A stretch of DNA of 64,000 nucleotides from Streptomyces narbonensis (GTDB lineage: Bacteria; Actinomycetota; Actinomycetes; Streptomycetales; Streptomycetaceae). Positions 48,040 through 56,799 of the stretch are shown one piece after another. The notes beneath the pieces were generated by a model. The model was not told the DNA's origin, ran no database searches, and worked only from the letters and a program-made list of their open reading frames with translations. Both the position numbers and the translations under genes were made by a program. The first letter of the stretch is position 1. Each line of letters begins with the position of its first letter. The stretch is taken from NCBI RefSeq assembly GCF_014649015.1, contig NZ_BMSF01000001.1, forward strand, positions 372,001 through 436,000. The letters are read 5' to 3'.

Positions 48040-49062
48040 CTAACGCCCCCGCTCCGCCTTCCCCATGACCCGCTGGAGGCTGTCGAAGTCCTCCACGCAC
48101 CGCCCAGACCCCAGCACCACGCAGTCCAGCGGCCGGTCCGCTACGAAGACCGGGATCTCCGTCGCCGAGGCCAGCCGCAGGTCCAGACCCGGCAGCAGCG
48201 CCCCGCCGCCGGTCAGGACGATGCCGTGCTCCATCACGTCGCCGGACAGCTCCGGCGGACACTCCTCCAGGGTCGCCCGCACCGCCGCGATGATCGCCTC
48301 CACCGGCTCGTCGAGCGCCGCCCGCACCTCCGGCACCGTCAGCTCCACCGTCCGGGGCAGCCCGCTGACCTTCTCCCGCCCCCGCACGGTGTAGGTGGCC
48401 CGCTCCCGCTCCTCCTCGCCCGGCACCGGCCACGCCGAGCCGATCGCGACCTTGACGTCCTCGGCCGTCCGCTCGCCGATGAGGAGCGAGTGCTCCTTGC
48501 GGACGAAGTCGGTGACGGCCGCGTCGAGGCGGTCGCCGCCGACCCGCAGCGACCGGGCCGTGACGATCCCGCCCAGGGAGATGACCGCCACCTCCGTCGT
48601 CCCGCCGCCGATGTCGACGACCATCGAGCCGCGTGGGTCGGAGACCGGGAGCCCCGCCCCGATCGCCGCCGCCATCGGCTCCTCGACGAGGTGCACCGCC
48701 CGCGCCCCCGCCGAGAGCGAGGCATGCACGATCGCCCGCCGCTCGACCGGCGTCACCCCGCTCGGCACACAGACCACCATCCGGGTGCGGGGCCTGCGGC
48801 GGCCCGGGACCGCCTTGCGCACGAAGTGCCGGATCATCTCCTCGGCCGCCTCGTAGTCGCTGATCACGCCGTCCTTGAGCGGGCGGATCGCGCTGATCGA
48901 CCCCGGTGTGCGGCCGATCGTCTCCTTCGCCTCGGTGCCGACCGCGAGCGCCTGTCGCGAGCCCTCCTGGACCGCCACCACGGACGGCTCGTTGAGCACG
49001 ATGCCCTGGCCGCGGGCGTAGAGGAGCGTGTTGGCCGTGCCGAGGTCGATCCCTATGTCCAT
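48040..49062 (-). CDS. MreB-like actin homologue (additional paralogue)
   Basis: This is a 340-residue actin-fold protein from ATG 49062 ([20 protein letters not shown]). Phosphate-1 DLGTANT, phosphate-2 [13 protein letters not shown] and the adenosine motif [13 protein letters not shown] are intact, so nucleotide binding is likely. It resembles the MreB at 51.8 kb over its full length but has clear differences, such as RKAVPGRRRPRTR in place of the [10 protein letters not shown] membrane-facing segment. It lacks the N-terminal MSFIGRD residues. It lies between the kinase and folC on the opposite strand to mreB. It may be an Mbl-type protein acting with MreB in spore-wall assembly; this is inference. 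Confidence 0.93.
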   Translation of the reverse strand: MDIGIDLGTANTLLYARGQGIVLNEPSVVAVQEGSRQALAVGTEAKETIGRTPGSISAIRPLKDGVISDYEAAEEMIRHFVRKAVPGRRRPRTRMVVCVPSGVTPVERRAIVHASLSAGARAVHLVEEPMAAAIGAGLPVSDPRGSMVVDIGGGTTEVAVISLGGIVTARSLRVGGDRLDAAVTDFVRKEHSLLIGERTAEDVKVAIGSAWPVPGEEERERATYTVRGREKVSGLPRTVELTVPEVRAALDEPVEAIIAAVRATLEECPPELSGDVMEHGIVLTGGGALLPGLDLRLASATEIPVFVADRPLDCVVLGSGRCVEDFDSLQRVMGKAERGR

Positions 49063-49162
49063 GATCGCCAAGTTTGCCGGGCCGATACGGCGGGCGGTGG
49101 ACCGAAAGTCCCGAAAGGGGTGGGTCCATGGTCCTGTCGGTGCCCCTCCGTAGACTGGCCCC

Positions 49163-50662
49163 GTGAGCGAGCCGAGCGACCCGAATGACCAGTTCGACGA
49201 CATCGTCGACAACGAGACGAACCGCGACCCCGACCTGGCGGTGATCGAGGCCGGCAGCCGTACGCTGCGCACCCAGGGCGGTCCGCCGCAGGGCGACCCC
49301 GTGCCGAGCCGTCCCGAGGACCCGGAGCTCGACAAGGCCCTGCGCGAGGTCGAGACCGAGCTGTCCACCCGCTGGGGCGAGACCAAGCTGGAGCCCTCGG
49401 TCACCCGGATCGCGGCCCTGATGGACGTGCTCGGCGAGCCGCAGCGCGCGTACCCCTCGATCCACGTCACCGGCACCAACGGCAAGACGTCGACGGCCCG
49501 CATGATCGAGGCGCTGCTCGGCGCCTTCGAGCTGCGCACCGGGAGGTACACCTCGCCGCACGTGCAGACGATCACCGAGCGGATCAGCCTGGACGGCGCC
49601 CCGATCTCGGCCGAGCGGTTCATCGAGACGTACCAGGACGTCAAGCCGTACGTGGAGCTGGTCGACGCCCGCGAGGAGTACCGCCTCTCCTTCTTCGAGG
49701 TCCTCACCGGAATGGCGTACGCGGCCTTCGCCGACGCCCCGGTCGACGTGGCCGTCGTCGAGGTCGGCATGGGCGGCACCTGGGACGCGACGAACGTCAT
49801 CGACGCCTCGGTCGCCGTCGTCACCCCGATCGACCTCGACCACACCGACCGGCTCGGCGGGACCACCGGCGAGATCGCCGGCGAGAAGTCCGGGATCATC
49901 AAGCAGGGCGCGACCGTCATCCTGGCCCAGCAGCCGGTGGACGCCGCCCAGGTCCTGCTGAAGAAGGCCGTCGAGACGGACGCCACCGTCGCCCGCGAGG
50001 GCATGGAGTTCGGCATCGTCTCCCGCGAGGTCGCGGTCGGCGGGCAGCTCCTCACCCTGCGCGGTCTCGGCGGCGAGTACGACGGCGTGTTCCTGCCGCT
50101 GCACGGCGCCTACCAGGCGCACAACGCGGCCGTGGCGCTCGCCGCGGTCGAGGCCTTCTTCGGGATCGGCGCGGACCACGCGCGGACCCTGGACGCGGAC
50201 ACGGTCCGCCGGGCCTTCGCCCAGGTGGCCTCGCCCGGCCGCCTGGAGATCGTCCGCTCCTCCCCGACGGTGATCCTCGACGCCGCGCACAATCCGCACG
50301 GCGCGCGGGCCACGGCGGAGGGCGTCAGCGAGGCGTTCGGCTTCTCGCGGCTCGTCGGCGTGGTCTCCACGAGCGCCGACAAGGATGCCCGGGGTCTTCT
50401 GGAGGCCTTCGAGCCGATCTTCGCGGAGGTCGTGATCACCACGAACTCCAACCCGCGGGCCACGGACGTCGACGCGCTCGCCGCCATCGCGGTCGAGGTC
50501 TTCGGCGAGGACCGGGTCGTCGTCGAGCCCCGGCTGCCCGACGCTCTCGAAGCGGCCATCACCCTCGCGGAGGAAGAGGCCGAGTACGGCGGCGCGGGAG
50601 TCCTCGTGACCGGTTCGATCTTCACGGTCGGCGACGCCCGGCTGCTGCTGCGAAGGGGCTGA
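49163..50662 (+). CDS. folC: Dihydrofolate synthase/folylpolyglutamate synthase
   Basis: This 499-residue bifunctional ligase attaches glutamate to dihydropteroate and then to folates. The Mur-ligase-type P-loop is HVTGTNGKTST (Gly104-Thr109). It is followed by YTSPHVQTITERI, the VVEVGMGGTWDATN motif and DHTDRLGGTTGEIAGEKSGI. A roughly 60-residue acidic N-terminal extension is typical of actinobacterial FolC. The start is GTG 49163. The next gene starts 5 bases after the stop, making folC-DUF4233-ndk one operon. Confidence 0.96.
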   Translation: MSEPSDPNDQFDDIVDNETNRDPDLAVIEAGSRTLRTQGGPPQGDPVPSRPEDPELDKALREVETELSTRWGETKLEPSVTRIAALMDVLGEPQRAYPSIHVTGTNGKTSTARMIEALLGAFELRTGRYTSPHVQTITERISLDGAPISAERFIETYQDVKPYVELVDAREEYRLSFFEVLTGMAYAAFADAPVDVAVVEVGMGGTWDATNVIDASVAVVTPIDLDHTDRLGGTTGEIAGEKSGIIKQGATVILAQQPVDAAQVLLKKAVETDATVAREGMEFGIVSREVAVGGQLLTLRGLGGEYDGVFLPLHGAYQAHNAAVALAAVEAFFGIGADHARTLDADTVRRAFAQVASPGRLEIVRSSPTVILDAAHNPHGARATAEGVSEAFGFSRLVGVVSTSADKDARGLLEAFEPIFAEVVITTNSNPRATDVDALAAIAVEVFGEDRVVVEPRLPDALEAAITLAEEEAEYGGAGVLVTGSIFTVGDARLLLRRG

Positions 50663-50667
50663 ATCCG

Positions 50668-51042
50668 ATGCGCGTGCTCTGCTCCTCGACACTCATCGGC
50701 GAGTTCTTCGTCATCGGCTTCGCCGGTCTCGTCGCCATGAAGGACGACAGCCTGGCGATGTCGACGGTCTGGACCGTCTGCGGCGTCGCGATGGTCCTCT
50801 CGGTGCTGCTGTGCGGGATGGTCACCCGCCCCGGCGGCGTACAGCTCGGCTGGGTGCTCCAGATCGGTCTCATCGCCAGCGGTTTCTTCGTGCCGGTCAT
50901 GTACGTCCTCGGGGCCGCCTTCGCCGTCCTGTGGTGGGCCTCGGTGCACTACGGCCGGAAGGTCGACGACATCAAGGCCCGCTGGGCCGAGTCCCAGGCC
51001 GGGCAGGGCGCGCAGGCCACGGCAGGGCCTGACGCTGCGTAA
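50668..51042 (+). CDS. DUF4233 membrane protein
   Basis: This is a 124-residue protein with four predicted transmembrane helices: LCSSTLIGEFFVIGFAGLVA, VWTVCGVAMVLSVLLCG, GWVLQIGLIASGFF and VPVMYVLGAAFAVLWW. The C-terminus is a charged cytosolic tail. It matches the DUF4233 family that is regularly encoded between folC and ndk in actinobacteria. The function is unknown. The ATG is 5 bases after folC. Confidence 0.92.
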   Translation: MRVLCSSTLIGEFFVIGFAGLVAMKDDSLAMSTVWTVCGVAMVLSVLLCGMVTRPGGVQLGWVLQIGLIASGFFVPVMYVLGAAFAVLWWASVHYGRKVDDIKARWAESQAGQGAQATAGPDAA

Positions 51043-51055
51043 TCGAGGGTCGTCC

Positions 51056-51079
51056 GGGACCTGTAGCCTCGGAGGTCCC
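51056..51079 (+). promoter_or_regulatory. GGGACCT dyad before ndk
   Basis: GGGACCT (51056-51062) and AGGTCCC (51073-51079) form a perfect 7-bp inverted repeat that encloses TAGCCT, a possible -10 box, 30 bases before ndk. Confidence 0.45.
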
Positions 51080-51108
51080 GCACACCGCTTTTCCGAAGGA
51101 GTCCCCCC

Positions 51109-51522
51109 GTGAGCCAGCGCACGCTCGTCCTGCTCAAGCCCGACGCCGTCCGCCGTGGCCTGATCGGCGAGATCATCGGCCGTATCGAGCGCAAGGCCGG
51201 CTGGAGCCTGGCGGCCCTGGAGCTGCGCGAGCTGGACCAGGACACGCTGGAGCAGCACTACGGCGAGCACAAGGGCAAGCCCTTCTACGAGCCGCTGATG
51301 GGCTTCATGTCCTCCGGTCCCGTCGTCGCGCTCGTCGTCGAGGGCGAGCGGGTCATCGAGGGCGTCCGCCAGCTCGCCGGCCCGACCGACCCGATCGCCG
51401 CCGCGCCCGGCTCCATCCGCGGCGACTTCGGCACCATCGTCCGCGAGAACCTGATCCACGCCTCGGACTCCGAGGAGTCGGCGCTCCGCGAGCTGAAGAT
51501 CTTCTTCCCGGGTCTCGTCTGA
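51109..51522 (+). CDS. ndk: Nucleoside-diphosphate kinase
   Basis: This 137-residue enzyme equilibrates NTP pools by phosphotransfer through His117, which lies in the NLIHASDSEESA motif. The start KPDAVRRGLIGEII is the canonical Ndk N-terminus. The start is GTG 51109, after GAAGGAG. Two terminators in series follow (51527 and 51574), which closes the folC operon. Confidence 0.97.
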   Translation: MSQRTLVLLKPDAVRRGLIGEIIGRIERKAGWSLAALELRELDQDTLEQHYGEHKGKPFYEPLMGFMSSGPVVALVVEGERVIEGVRQLAGPTDPIAAAPGSIRGDFGTIVRENLIHASDSEESALRELKIFFPGLV

Positions 51523-51526
51523 TCCG

Positions 51527-51566
51527 GTGCCGATCGGATGCTGACCCGGCGTCAGCCGATCGGCAC
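51527..51566 (+). terminator. First terminator after ndk
   Basis: GTGCCGATCGG and CCGATCGGCAC pair perfectly, with an inner GCTGAC/GTCAGC stem, 5 bases after the ndk stop. Confidence 0.85.
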
Positions 51567-51573
51567 AACCCTG

Positions 51574-51605
51574 TGGGGCGACCGAAGGAATTTCGGTCGC
51601 CCCCA
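51574..51605 (+). terminator. Second terminator after ndk
   Basis: TGGGGCGACCGAA and TTCGGTCGCCCCCA form a 13-bp stem with a one-base bulge, immediately after the first hairpin. Tandem terminators suggest strong insulation of mreB. Confidence 0.8.
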
Positions 51606-51626
51606 GGCATATGAACGCCAATCCCG

Positions 51627-51652
51627 GGAACGGATCGCCGCGTCCTACCGTC
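51627..51652 (+). promoter_or_regulatory. Possible ECF-sigma promoter of mreB
   Basis: GGAAC (51627-51631) and CGTC (51649-51652) are spaced by 17 bases, which resembles ECF/SigE-type promoters. It lies about 175 bases before mreB. The rest of the 51606-51827 leader shows no other clear element. Confidence 0.35.
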
Positions 51653-51827
51653 ACCTGTACAGAGGTGGACCGCCGCGCGGTATCCGGGCGGGCGGCACTA
51701 CGATGGAAAACTCCACGCCGCACCACCTTCAGCCACCCATTTCAGCCACCGTTTCGCCTGCCTGAGAAGCCGTCAACGCTCGCTGGGGAAGGCCCGAAGC
51801 ATCCTCATGGGAAACAAGGGGAACTCA

Positions 51828-52847
51828 ATGTCGTTCATCGGCCGTGACATGGCTATCGACCTCGGGACTGCCAACACGCTGGTGTACGTCAGGGGGCGTG
51901 GCATCGTCCTCAACGAGCCGTCCGTCGTCGCGATCAACACCAACACCGGCGGCATCCTGGCGGTCGGCGCCGAGGCGAAGAAGATGATCGGCCGGACGCC
52001 CGGCAACATCGTCGCCGTCCGCCCGCTCAAGGACGGCGTGATCGCCGACTTCGAGATCACGGAGCGGATGCTCCGCTACTTCATCCTCAAGATCCACAAG
52101 CGTCGCTACCTCGCGCGCCCCCGGGTCGTCGTCTGCGTGCCCTCCGGCATCACCGGCGTGGAGCGCCGCGCCGTCATCGAGGCCTCGACGCAGGCCGGTG
52201 CCCGCCAGGTGCACATCATCGAGGAGCCCATGGCGGCGGCCATCGGTTCGGGCCTCCCCGTCCACGAGGCCACCGGCAACATGGTCGTCGACATCGGCGG
52301 CGGCACCACCGAGGTCGCCGTCATCTCGCTCGGCGGAATCGTCACGGCACAGTCGATCCGGGTCGCCGGCGACGAGCTGGACAACGCGATCATCCAGCAC
52401 ATCAAGAAGGAGTACTCGCTCCTCCTCGGCGAGCGGACCGCCGAGCAGATCAAGATCACCATCGGCTCGGCCTACGACCTGGACAAGGACGAGCACACCG
52501 AGATCCGCGGCCGCGACCTCGTCTCCGGCCTGCCCAAGACGGTGGTCATCTCCGCCGCCGAGGTCCGCAAGGCCATCGAGGAGCCGGTCAACGCGATCGT
52601 CGACGCCGTGAAGACGACCCTGGACAAGTGCCCGCCGGAGCTCTCCGGTGACGTCATGGACCGCGGCATCGTTCTCACGGGTGGCGGCGCCCTGCTGCGC
52701 GGCCTCGACGAGCGGCTCCGCCGTGAGACCGGCATGCCGATCCACATCGCCGAGGACCCGCTGGACTCGGTGGCGCTGGGCTCCGGCAAGTGCGTGGAGG
52801 AGTTCGAGGCCCTCCAGCAGGTCCTGGACGCCCAGCCGCGCCGCTAG
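51828..52847 (+). CDS. mreB: Rod shape-determining protein MreB
   Basis: This is a 339-residue actin homologue. I chose ATG 51828 ([17 protein letters not shown]), preceded by AAGGGGAA; an ATG 21 bases upstream would add MGNKGNS. All actin-fold motifs are intact ([36 protein letters not shown]). In Streptomyces MreB acts mainly in spore-wall thickening rather than vegetative growth. It heads the mreB-mreC-mreD-pbp2-rodA cluster. mreC follows after a 93-base gap. Confidence 0.97.
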   Translation: MSFIGRDMAIDLGTANTLVYVRGRGIVLNEPSVVAINTNTGGILAVGAEAKKMIGRTPGNIVAVRPLKDGVIADFEITERMLRYFILKIHKRRYLARPRVVVCVPSGITGVERRAVIEASTQAGARQVHIIEEPMAAAIGSGLPVHEATGNMVVDIGGGTTEVAVISLGGIVTAQSIRVAGDELDNAIIQHIKKEYSLLLGERTAEQIKITIGSAYDLDKDEHTEIRGRDLVSGLPKTVVISAAEVRKAIEEPVNAIVDAVKTTLDKCPPELSGDVMDRGIVLTGGGALLRGLDERLRRETGMPIHIAEDPLDSVALGSGKCVEEFEALQQVLDAQPRR

Positions 52848-52940
52848 CCGCGGTACCGCACCCGCACCACACGAGCAGAACCCACAAGAGAACACGTACA
52901 GCCGAACAACGAACCACGAGGAAAGGCACGGCCGCCGCAC

Positions 52941-53924
52941 GTGAGGGACACACGAGAGAGCCGGCTGCTCCTGGTGCTGCTGATCGCCATCGCGTTCGCA
53001 CTGATCACGGTGGACATCCGCGGAGGCCAGGAGTCACCCGTCGACGGTGCCCGACAGGCCGCCGCCGCGGTCTTCGGACCCGTCGAGAACGGTGTGGCGG
53101 CGGCCGTCGACCCCATCGGGAACGCCATAGGCGCGGTACGCGACTCCGGTGAGCGGCACACCCGGATCGCCGCCCTGGAGAAGGAGAACGCCGAGCTGAA
53201 GGCCGAGCTCGGCAGCGACGACCGCAACCGAAACCGGCTGCGCGAGCTCGACTCCATCCTCAGGACGGCCGGCGCCGGACAGTACGGCATCAAGGGCGCG
53301 CAGGTCATCGCCATAGGAGCGGCCCAGGGCTTCTCCTGGACCGTGACCGTCGACATCGGCGCCCGCGACGGCGTCAAGCGGGACATGACCGTGCTCAACG
53401 GCTCCGGACTCGTCGGCCGCGTCACCACCGTCGGCCCGTCCACGTCCACGGTCCTGCTCGCCAACGACCCCGACTTCACCGTCGGCACGCGCATGGAGAA
53501 GAGCAACGAGCTCGGCTTTGCCACCGGCCAGGGCGACGGCCCCCTGCTCGTTCAGCTCCTCAACGGCAAGGCCAAGGTGAAGCAGGGCGACCGTCTCGTC
53601 ACCTTCGGCTCCAGCGGCGACAAGCCCTTCGTGCCCGGCGTCCCGGTCGGCGAGATCGTTCGCATCGACCCCGCGGGCGGCGGCCTGACCCGAAACGTCT
53701 ACGTCCGCCCGTACGTCGGCTTCACCAAGCTCGACATCGTCGGCGTCGTCGTCCAGGCCCCGGTCTCCAACCCGCGCGACACGGTCCTGCCGCCGAAGCC
53801 CAAGCCCGCCCCGACCGTCACCGTCACGGTCACGCCGCCGCCACCGGACGGACAGCAGGCCGCCGACGGACAGAAGCCGAACGAGAACCAGCAGGGCCAG
53901 GACCAGGGGGACGCGACACCGTGA
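52941..53924 (+). CDS. mreC: Rod shape-determining protein MreC
   Basis: This is a 327-residue bitopic membrane protein from GTG 52941. Basic residues precede a transmembrane helix (about 9-26, LLLVLLIAIAFALITVD). A coiled coil follows (HTRIAALEKENAELKAEL, about residues 72-92), then the two beta-domains of MreC with the family motif TVDIGARDGVKRDMTVLNGSGLVGRV. A Pro/Thr/Gln-rich tail (TVTVTPPPPDGQQ) ends the protein. It links MreB to the extracytoplasmic wall enzymes. Its stop overlaps the mreD start (GTGA). Confidence 0.96.
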   Translation: MRDTRESRLLLVLLIAIAFALITVDIRGGQESPVDGARQAAAAVFGPVENGVAAAVDPIGNAIGAVRDSGERHTRIAALEKENAELKAELGSDDRNRNRLRELDSILRTAGAGQYGIKGAQVIAIGAAQGFSWTVTVDIGARDGVKRDMTVLNGSGLVGRVTTVGPSTSTVLLANDPDFTVGTRMEKSNELGFATGQGDGPLLVQLLNGKAKVKQGDRLVTFGSSGDKPFVPGVPVGEIVRIDPAGGGLTRNVYVRPYVGFTKLDIVGVVVQAPVSNPRDTVLPPKPKPAPTVTVTVTPPPPDGQQAADGQKPNENQQGQDQGDATP

Positions 53925-54589
53925 AGTTCAACCGCATCCTCCTCTCCGCGACCCTGATCGTGGTCGCCCTCGTCGTCCAGGTCTCCGTCCTCGCCCGCCT
54001 GCAACTCCCCGGCGCCGTACCCGACCTGGTCCTCCTCACCGTGGTCGCCCTCGCCCTGGTGTACGGCCCCGTTAGCGGCTCCCTCATCGGCTTCACCGCC
54101 GGCCTCCTCGCCGACCTCGCCCCGCCCGCGGACCACGCCGCCGGCCGCTACGCCCTCGTGCTCTGCGTCATCGGCTACCTCGTCGGCCTCGCCAAGCCCG
54201 AGAACGGCCGGCTGACCTCGGCGACCGGCCCCATGGCCGTCGTCGTCGCCGCGGCCGTCGGCTCCACGCTCCTCTACGCGGGCGTGGGCGCCCTCGTGGG
54301 GGACACCGCCGCCCGCCATGTGGGCCTCGGCTTCCTGCTCTTCACCGCGGCGGTCTACGACCTGCTCCTCGCGCCCTTCACCGTGCCGCTCATCATGGCG
54401 CTGGCCCGGCGCGCCGAGAACGATCCACTCGCCGACGCCACCGGGGCGAACGGCGCCGACGTCGCCTCCGGCTGGCTCTCCTCCGGCACGGGCCTGCGGA
54501 TCGGCAACCAGCGCGGCGGCCTGCGCGTGAAGGCCGCCCGCGGCCGCGCCTCACGGGCCGGACGCATCAAGGGAGTCAAGCGACTGTGA
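53921..54589 (+). CDS. mreD: Rod shape-determining protein MreD
   Basis: This is a 222-residue integral membrane protein with about five transmembrane helices. The GTG start overlaps the mreC stop by four bases, so translation is coupled. Family features include LQLPGAVPDLVLLTVVALALVYGP and GFTAGLLADLAPPADHAAGRYALV. The 50-residue C-terminal tail is strongly basic and cytosolic. pbp2 follows 19 bases later. Confidence 0.95.
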   Translation: MKFNRILLSATLIVVALVVQVSVLARLQLPGAVPDLVLLTVVALALVYGPVSGSLIGFTAGLLADLAPPADHAAGRYALVLCVIGYLVGLAKPENGRLTSATGPMAVVVAAAVGSTLLYAGVGALVGDTAARHVGLGFLLFTAAVYDLLLAPFTVPLIMALARRAENDPLADATGANGADVASGWLSSGTGLRIGNQRGGLRVKAARGRASRAGRIKGVKRL

Positions 54590-54608
54590 CCGAGGGGGTC
54601 CCGGCAGT

Positions 54609-56795
54609 ATGAGCAACATCCCCGAGACCGGGCGGACCCCGCGGGTCCAGATCCGGCTCGTCGTCATCCAGATCCTCGTCTTCTCGCTGCTCCTGACCCT
54701 GGGAGGCCGCCTCTGGTACCTCCAGATCCGGAACGGCAAGGAGTACACGGACGAGGCGAAGAACAACCACGTCCAGCAGGTCGTCCGGCCCGCCGTCCGC
54801 GGCTCCATCCTCGACGCCCGCGGCGTCCCGCTCGCCGACAACGAGACCCGCCTGGTCGTCTCGGCGTCCCGCACCGAGCTGATGAAGATAAAGGACAAGG
54901 GCAAGGACGTCCTCACCCGGCTCGCCGGCGTCCTGGAGATGAAGCCCGAGGACGTCATCAACAAGATCCGCCTCTGCGACTCCCAGACCCCCAAGCCCTG
55001 CTGGAACGGTTCGCCCTACCAGCCGATCCCGGTCACCGACGAAGCCACCACCCAGCAGGCGCTGACGATCCGCGAGGCCTCGGAGGACTTCCCCGGCATC
55101 ACCGCCGAACCCGCCGCCGTGCGCCGCTACCCCGCGCCCGGAAAGGCCCGCACCTCTCAGGTGCTCGGCTACCTCTCACCCGTCACCGACACCGAGATCG
55201 AGAAGGCCAAGGACGGCGACTCGCCGTTCCTCCGCTCCGACCAGGTCGGCCGCTCCGGCATCGAGCGCACGTACGACAAGGAGCTGCGGGGCAAGGCGGG
55301 CGTCACCCGGTACGAGGTCGACAACCTCGGCCGGGTCATGGGCCAGACCGAGTCCGACCCCGGGGTCGCCGGCTCCACCCTCGTCACCAGCATCGACGCC
55401 CGGGTCCAGGCCGTCGCCGAGTACGAGCTCAACCAGGCCATGAAGACCGTCCGCGGCGAGACCGACAAGATCACCAACCGCAAGTACGAGGCCGACTCGG
55501 GCGCCGTCGTCGTCATGGAGACGAAGACCGGCCGCATCGTCGCGATGGCCTCCCAGCCCGACTACGACCCGAACGCCTGGGTCGGCGGCATCTCCGCCAA
55601 GGACTACGCCGCGCTCACCAGCAAGAACTCCAACTACCCGCTGCTCAACCGGGCCATCCAGGGCCAGGCCGCCGCCGGCTCCATCTTCAAGGTGGTGTCG
55701 GCGAGCGCCGCCGTCCGGGCCGGCCACGACTTCAACGACAAGTACAACTGCAGCAGCTCCTACAGCCTCGGCAACCGCAGCTTCGCCAACTTCGAGTCCC
55801 AGGGACACGGCCCCATCACCCTGGGCGAGGCCCTCAAGTTCTCCTGCAACACCGTCTTCTACGCCCTGGGCCACCAGGAGTGGCAGCGTGATGGCGGAAT
55901 AAAGCCCAAGAAGGGCGCCAACGACTGGTTCTACCGGACCGCCCGGGACTTCGGCCTCGGCTCCGAGACCGGCATCGACCTGCCCAACGAGGTCAAGGGC
56001 CGCATCCCCGACCGCCAGTGGAAGCAGAACTTCTGGGCGGCCAACAAGGACGCGTGGTGCAAGCAGGGCAAGAAGGGCGGCACCTACGTCCAGCAGATCG
56101 CCTACGAGAGCTGCCTCGAAGGCAACCAGCTCAAGGCCTACGACAGCATCAACTTCGCCATCGGCCAGGGTGACGTCCTCGTCACCCCCATCCAGATGGC
56201 CACCGCCTACTCCGCCATCAGCAACGGCGGCACCCTCTTCAACCCCACCGTCGGCAAGGCCGTCATCAGCCCCGACGGCAAGAGCGTCCGGGAGATCAAG
56301 CCGACGGCGCACGGCAAGCTGCCGGTCGGCGCCGAGACCATCAGGGACCTCGACAAGGGACTGCGCTCGGTCGTCGAGCCCGGCGGCACCGCGGCCTGGC
56401 GCTTCGGCGGCTGGCCCCAGGACAAGATCCCGCTGCGGGCCAAGACCGGCACCGCCCAGGTCTACGGCAAGCAGACCACCTCGTGGCTGGCGACCTACTC
56501 CGACGACTTCACCATCGTCATGACGATCTCCCAGGGCGGCACCGGCTCCGGCGCTTCCGGCCCCGCCGTGCGCAACATCTACGACGCCCTCTACGGCCTC
56601 GACGACGCGGGCAACCAGGACCTCAAGCGGGCCCTGCTCCCCGCGCCGCAGAAGGCCCTGCCGAAGGTCAACGCCGACGGCACCATCGACGCGCCCGACA
56701 TCACGGCGTACGACCCGAAGTCGCAGCTGGTCGAGCCCACCGAGAACGCGGGCCCGCCGCCACTCGCGGGCCCGCCCCCCGGAAAGCGGGACTGA
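54609..56795 (+). CDS. mrdA: Class B penicillin-binding protein 2 (transpeptidase)
   Basis: This 728-residue elongation/sporulation transpeptidase cross-links peptidoglycan. One transmembrane helix (about 18-37) precedes the pedestal domain (RGSILDARGVPLADNE). The catalytic motifs are Ser358-x-x-Lys361 in AAGSIFK, Ser412-Cys-Asn in FSCNT, and KTGTAQ at about 612. It works with the SEDS protein RodA encoded next (ATG 5 bases after the stop) and with MreCD. In Streptomyces this locus serves spore-wall synthesis. Confidence 0.97.
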   Translation: MSNIPETGRTPRVQIRLVVIQILVFSLLLTLGGRLWYLQIRNGKEYTDEAKNNHVQQVVRPAVRGSILDARGVPLADNETRLVVSASRTELMKIKDKGKDVLTRLAGVLEMKPEDVINKIRLCDSQTPKPCWNGSPYQPIPVTDEATTQQALTIREASEDFPGITAEPAAVRRYPAPGKARTSQVLGYLSPVTDTEIEKAKDGDSPFLRSDQVGRSGIERTYDKELRGKAGVTRYEVDNLGRVMGQTESDPGVAGSTLVTSIDARVQAVAEYELNQAMKTVRGETDKITNRKYEADSGAVVVMETKTGRIVAMASQPDYDPNAWVGGISAKDYAALTSKNSNYPLLNRAIQGQAAAGSIFKVVSASAAVRAGHDFNDKYNCSSSYSLGNRSFANFESQGHGPITLGEALKFSCNTVFYALGHQEWQRDGGIKPKKGANDWFYRTARDFGLGSETGIDLPNEVKGRIPDRQWKQNFWAANKDAWCKQGKKGGTYVQQIAYESCLEGNQLKAYDSINFAIGQGDVLVTPIQMATAYSAISNGGTLFNPTVGKAVISPDGKSVREIKPTAHGKLPVGAETIRDLDKGLRSVVEPGGTAAWRFGGWPQDKIPLRAKTGTAQVYGKQTTSWLATYSDDFTIVMTISQGGTGSGASGPAVRNIYDALYGLDDAGNQDLKRALLPAPQKALPKVNADGTIDAPDITAYDPKSQLVEPTENAGPPPLAGPPPGKRD

Positions 56796-56799
56796 CCCG

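Noticed and set aside
43842..50692. Long minus-strand frames over valS and from the kinase to folC (up to 1603 codons)
   Set aside because: They are shadows of valS and folC. Only the segment 48040-49062 is real, because it alone shows MreB motifs and a proper start.
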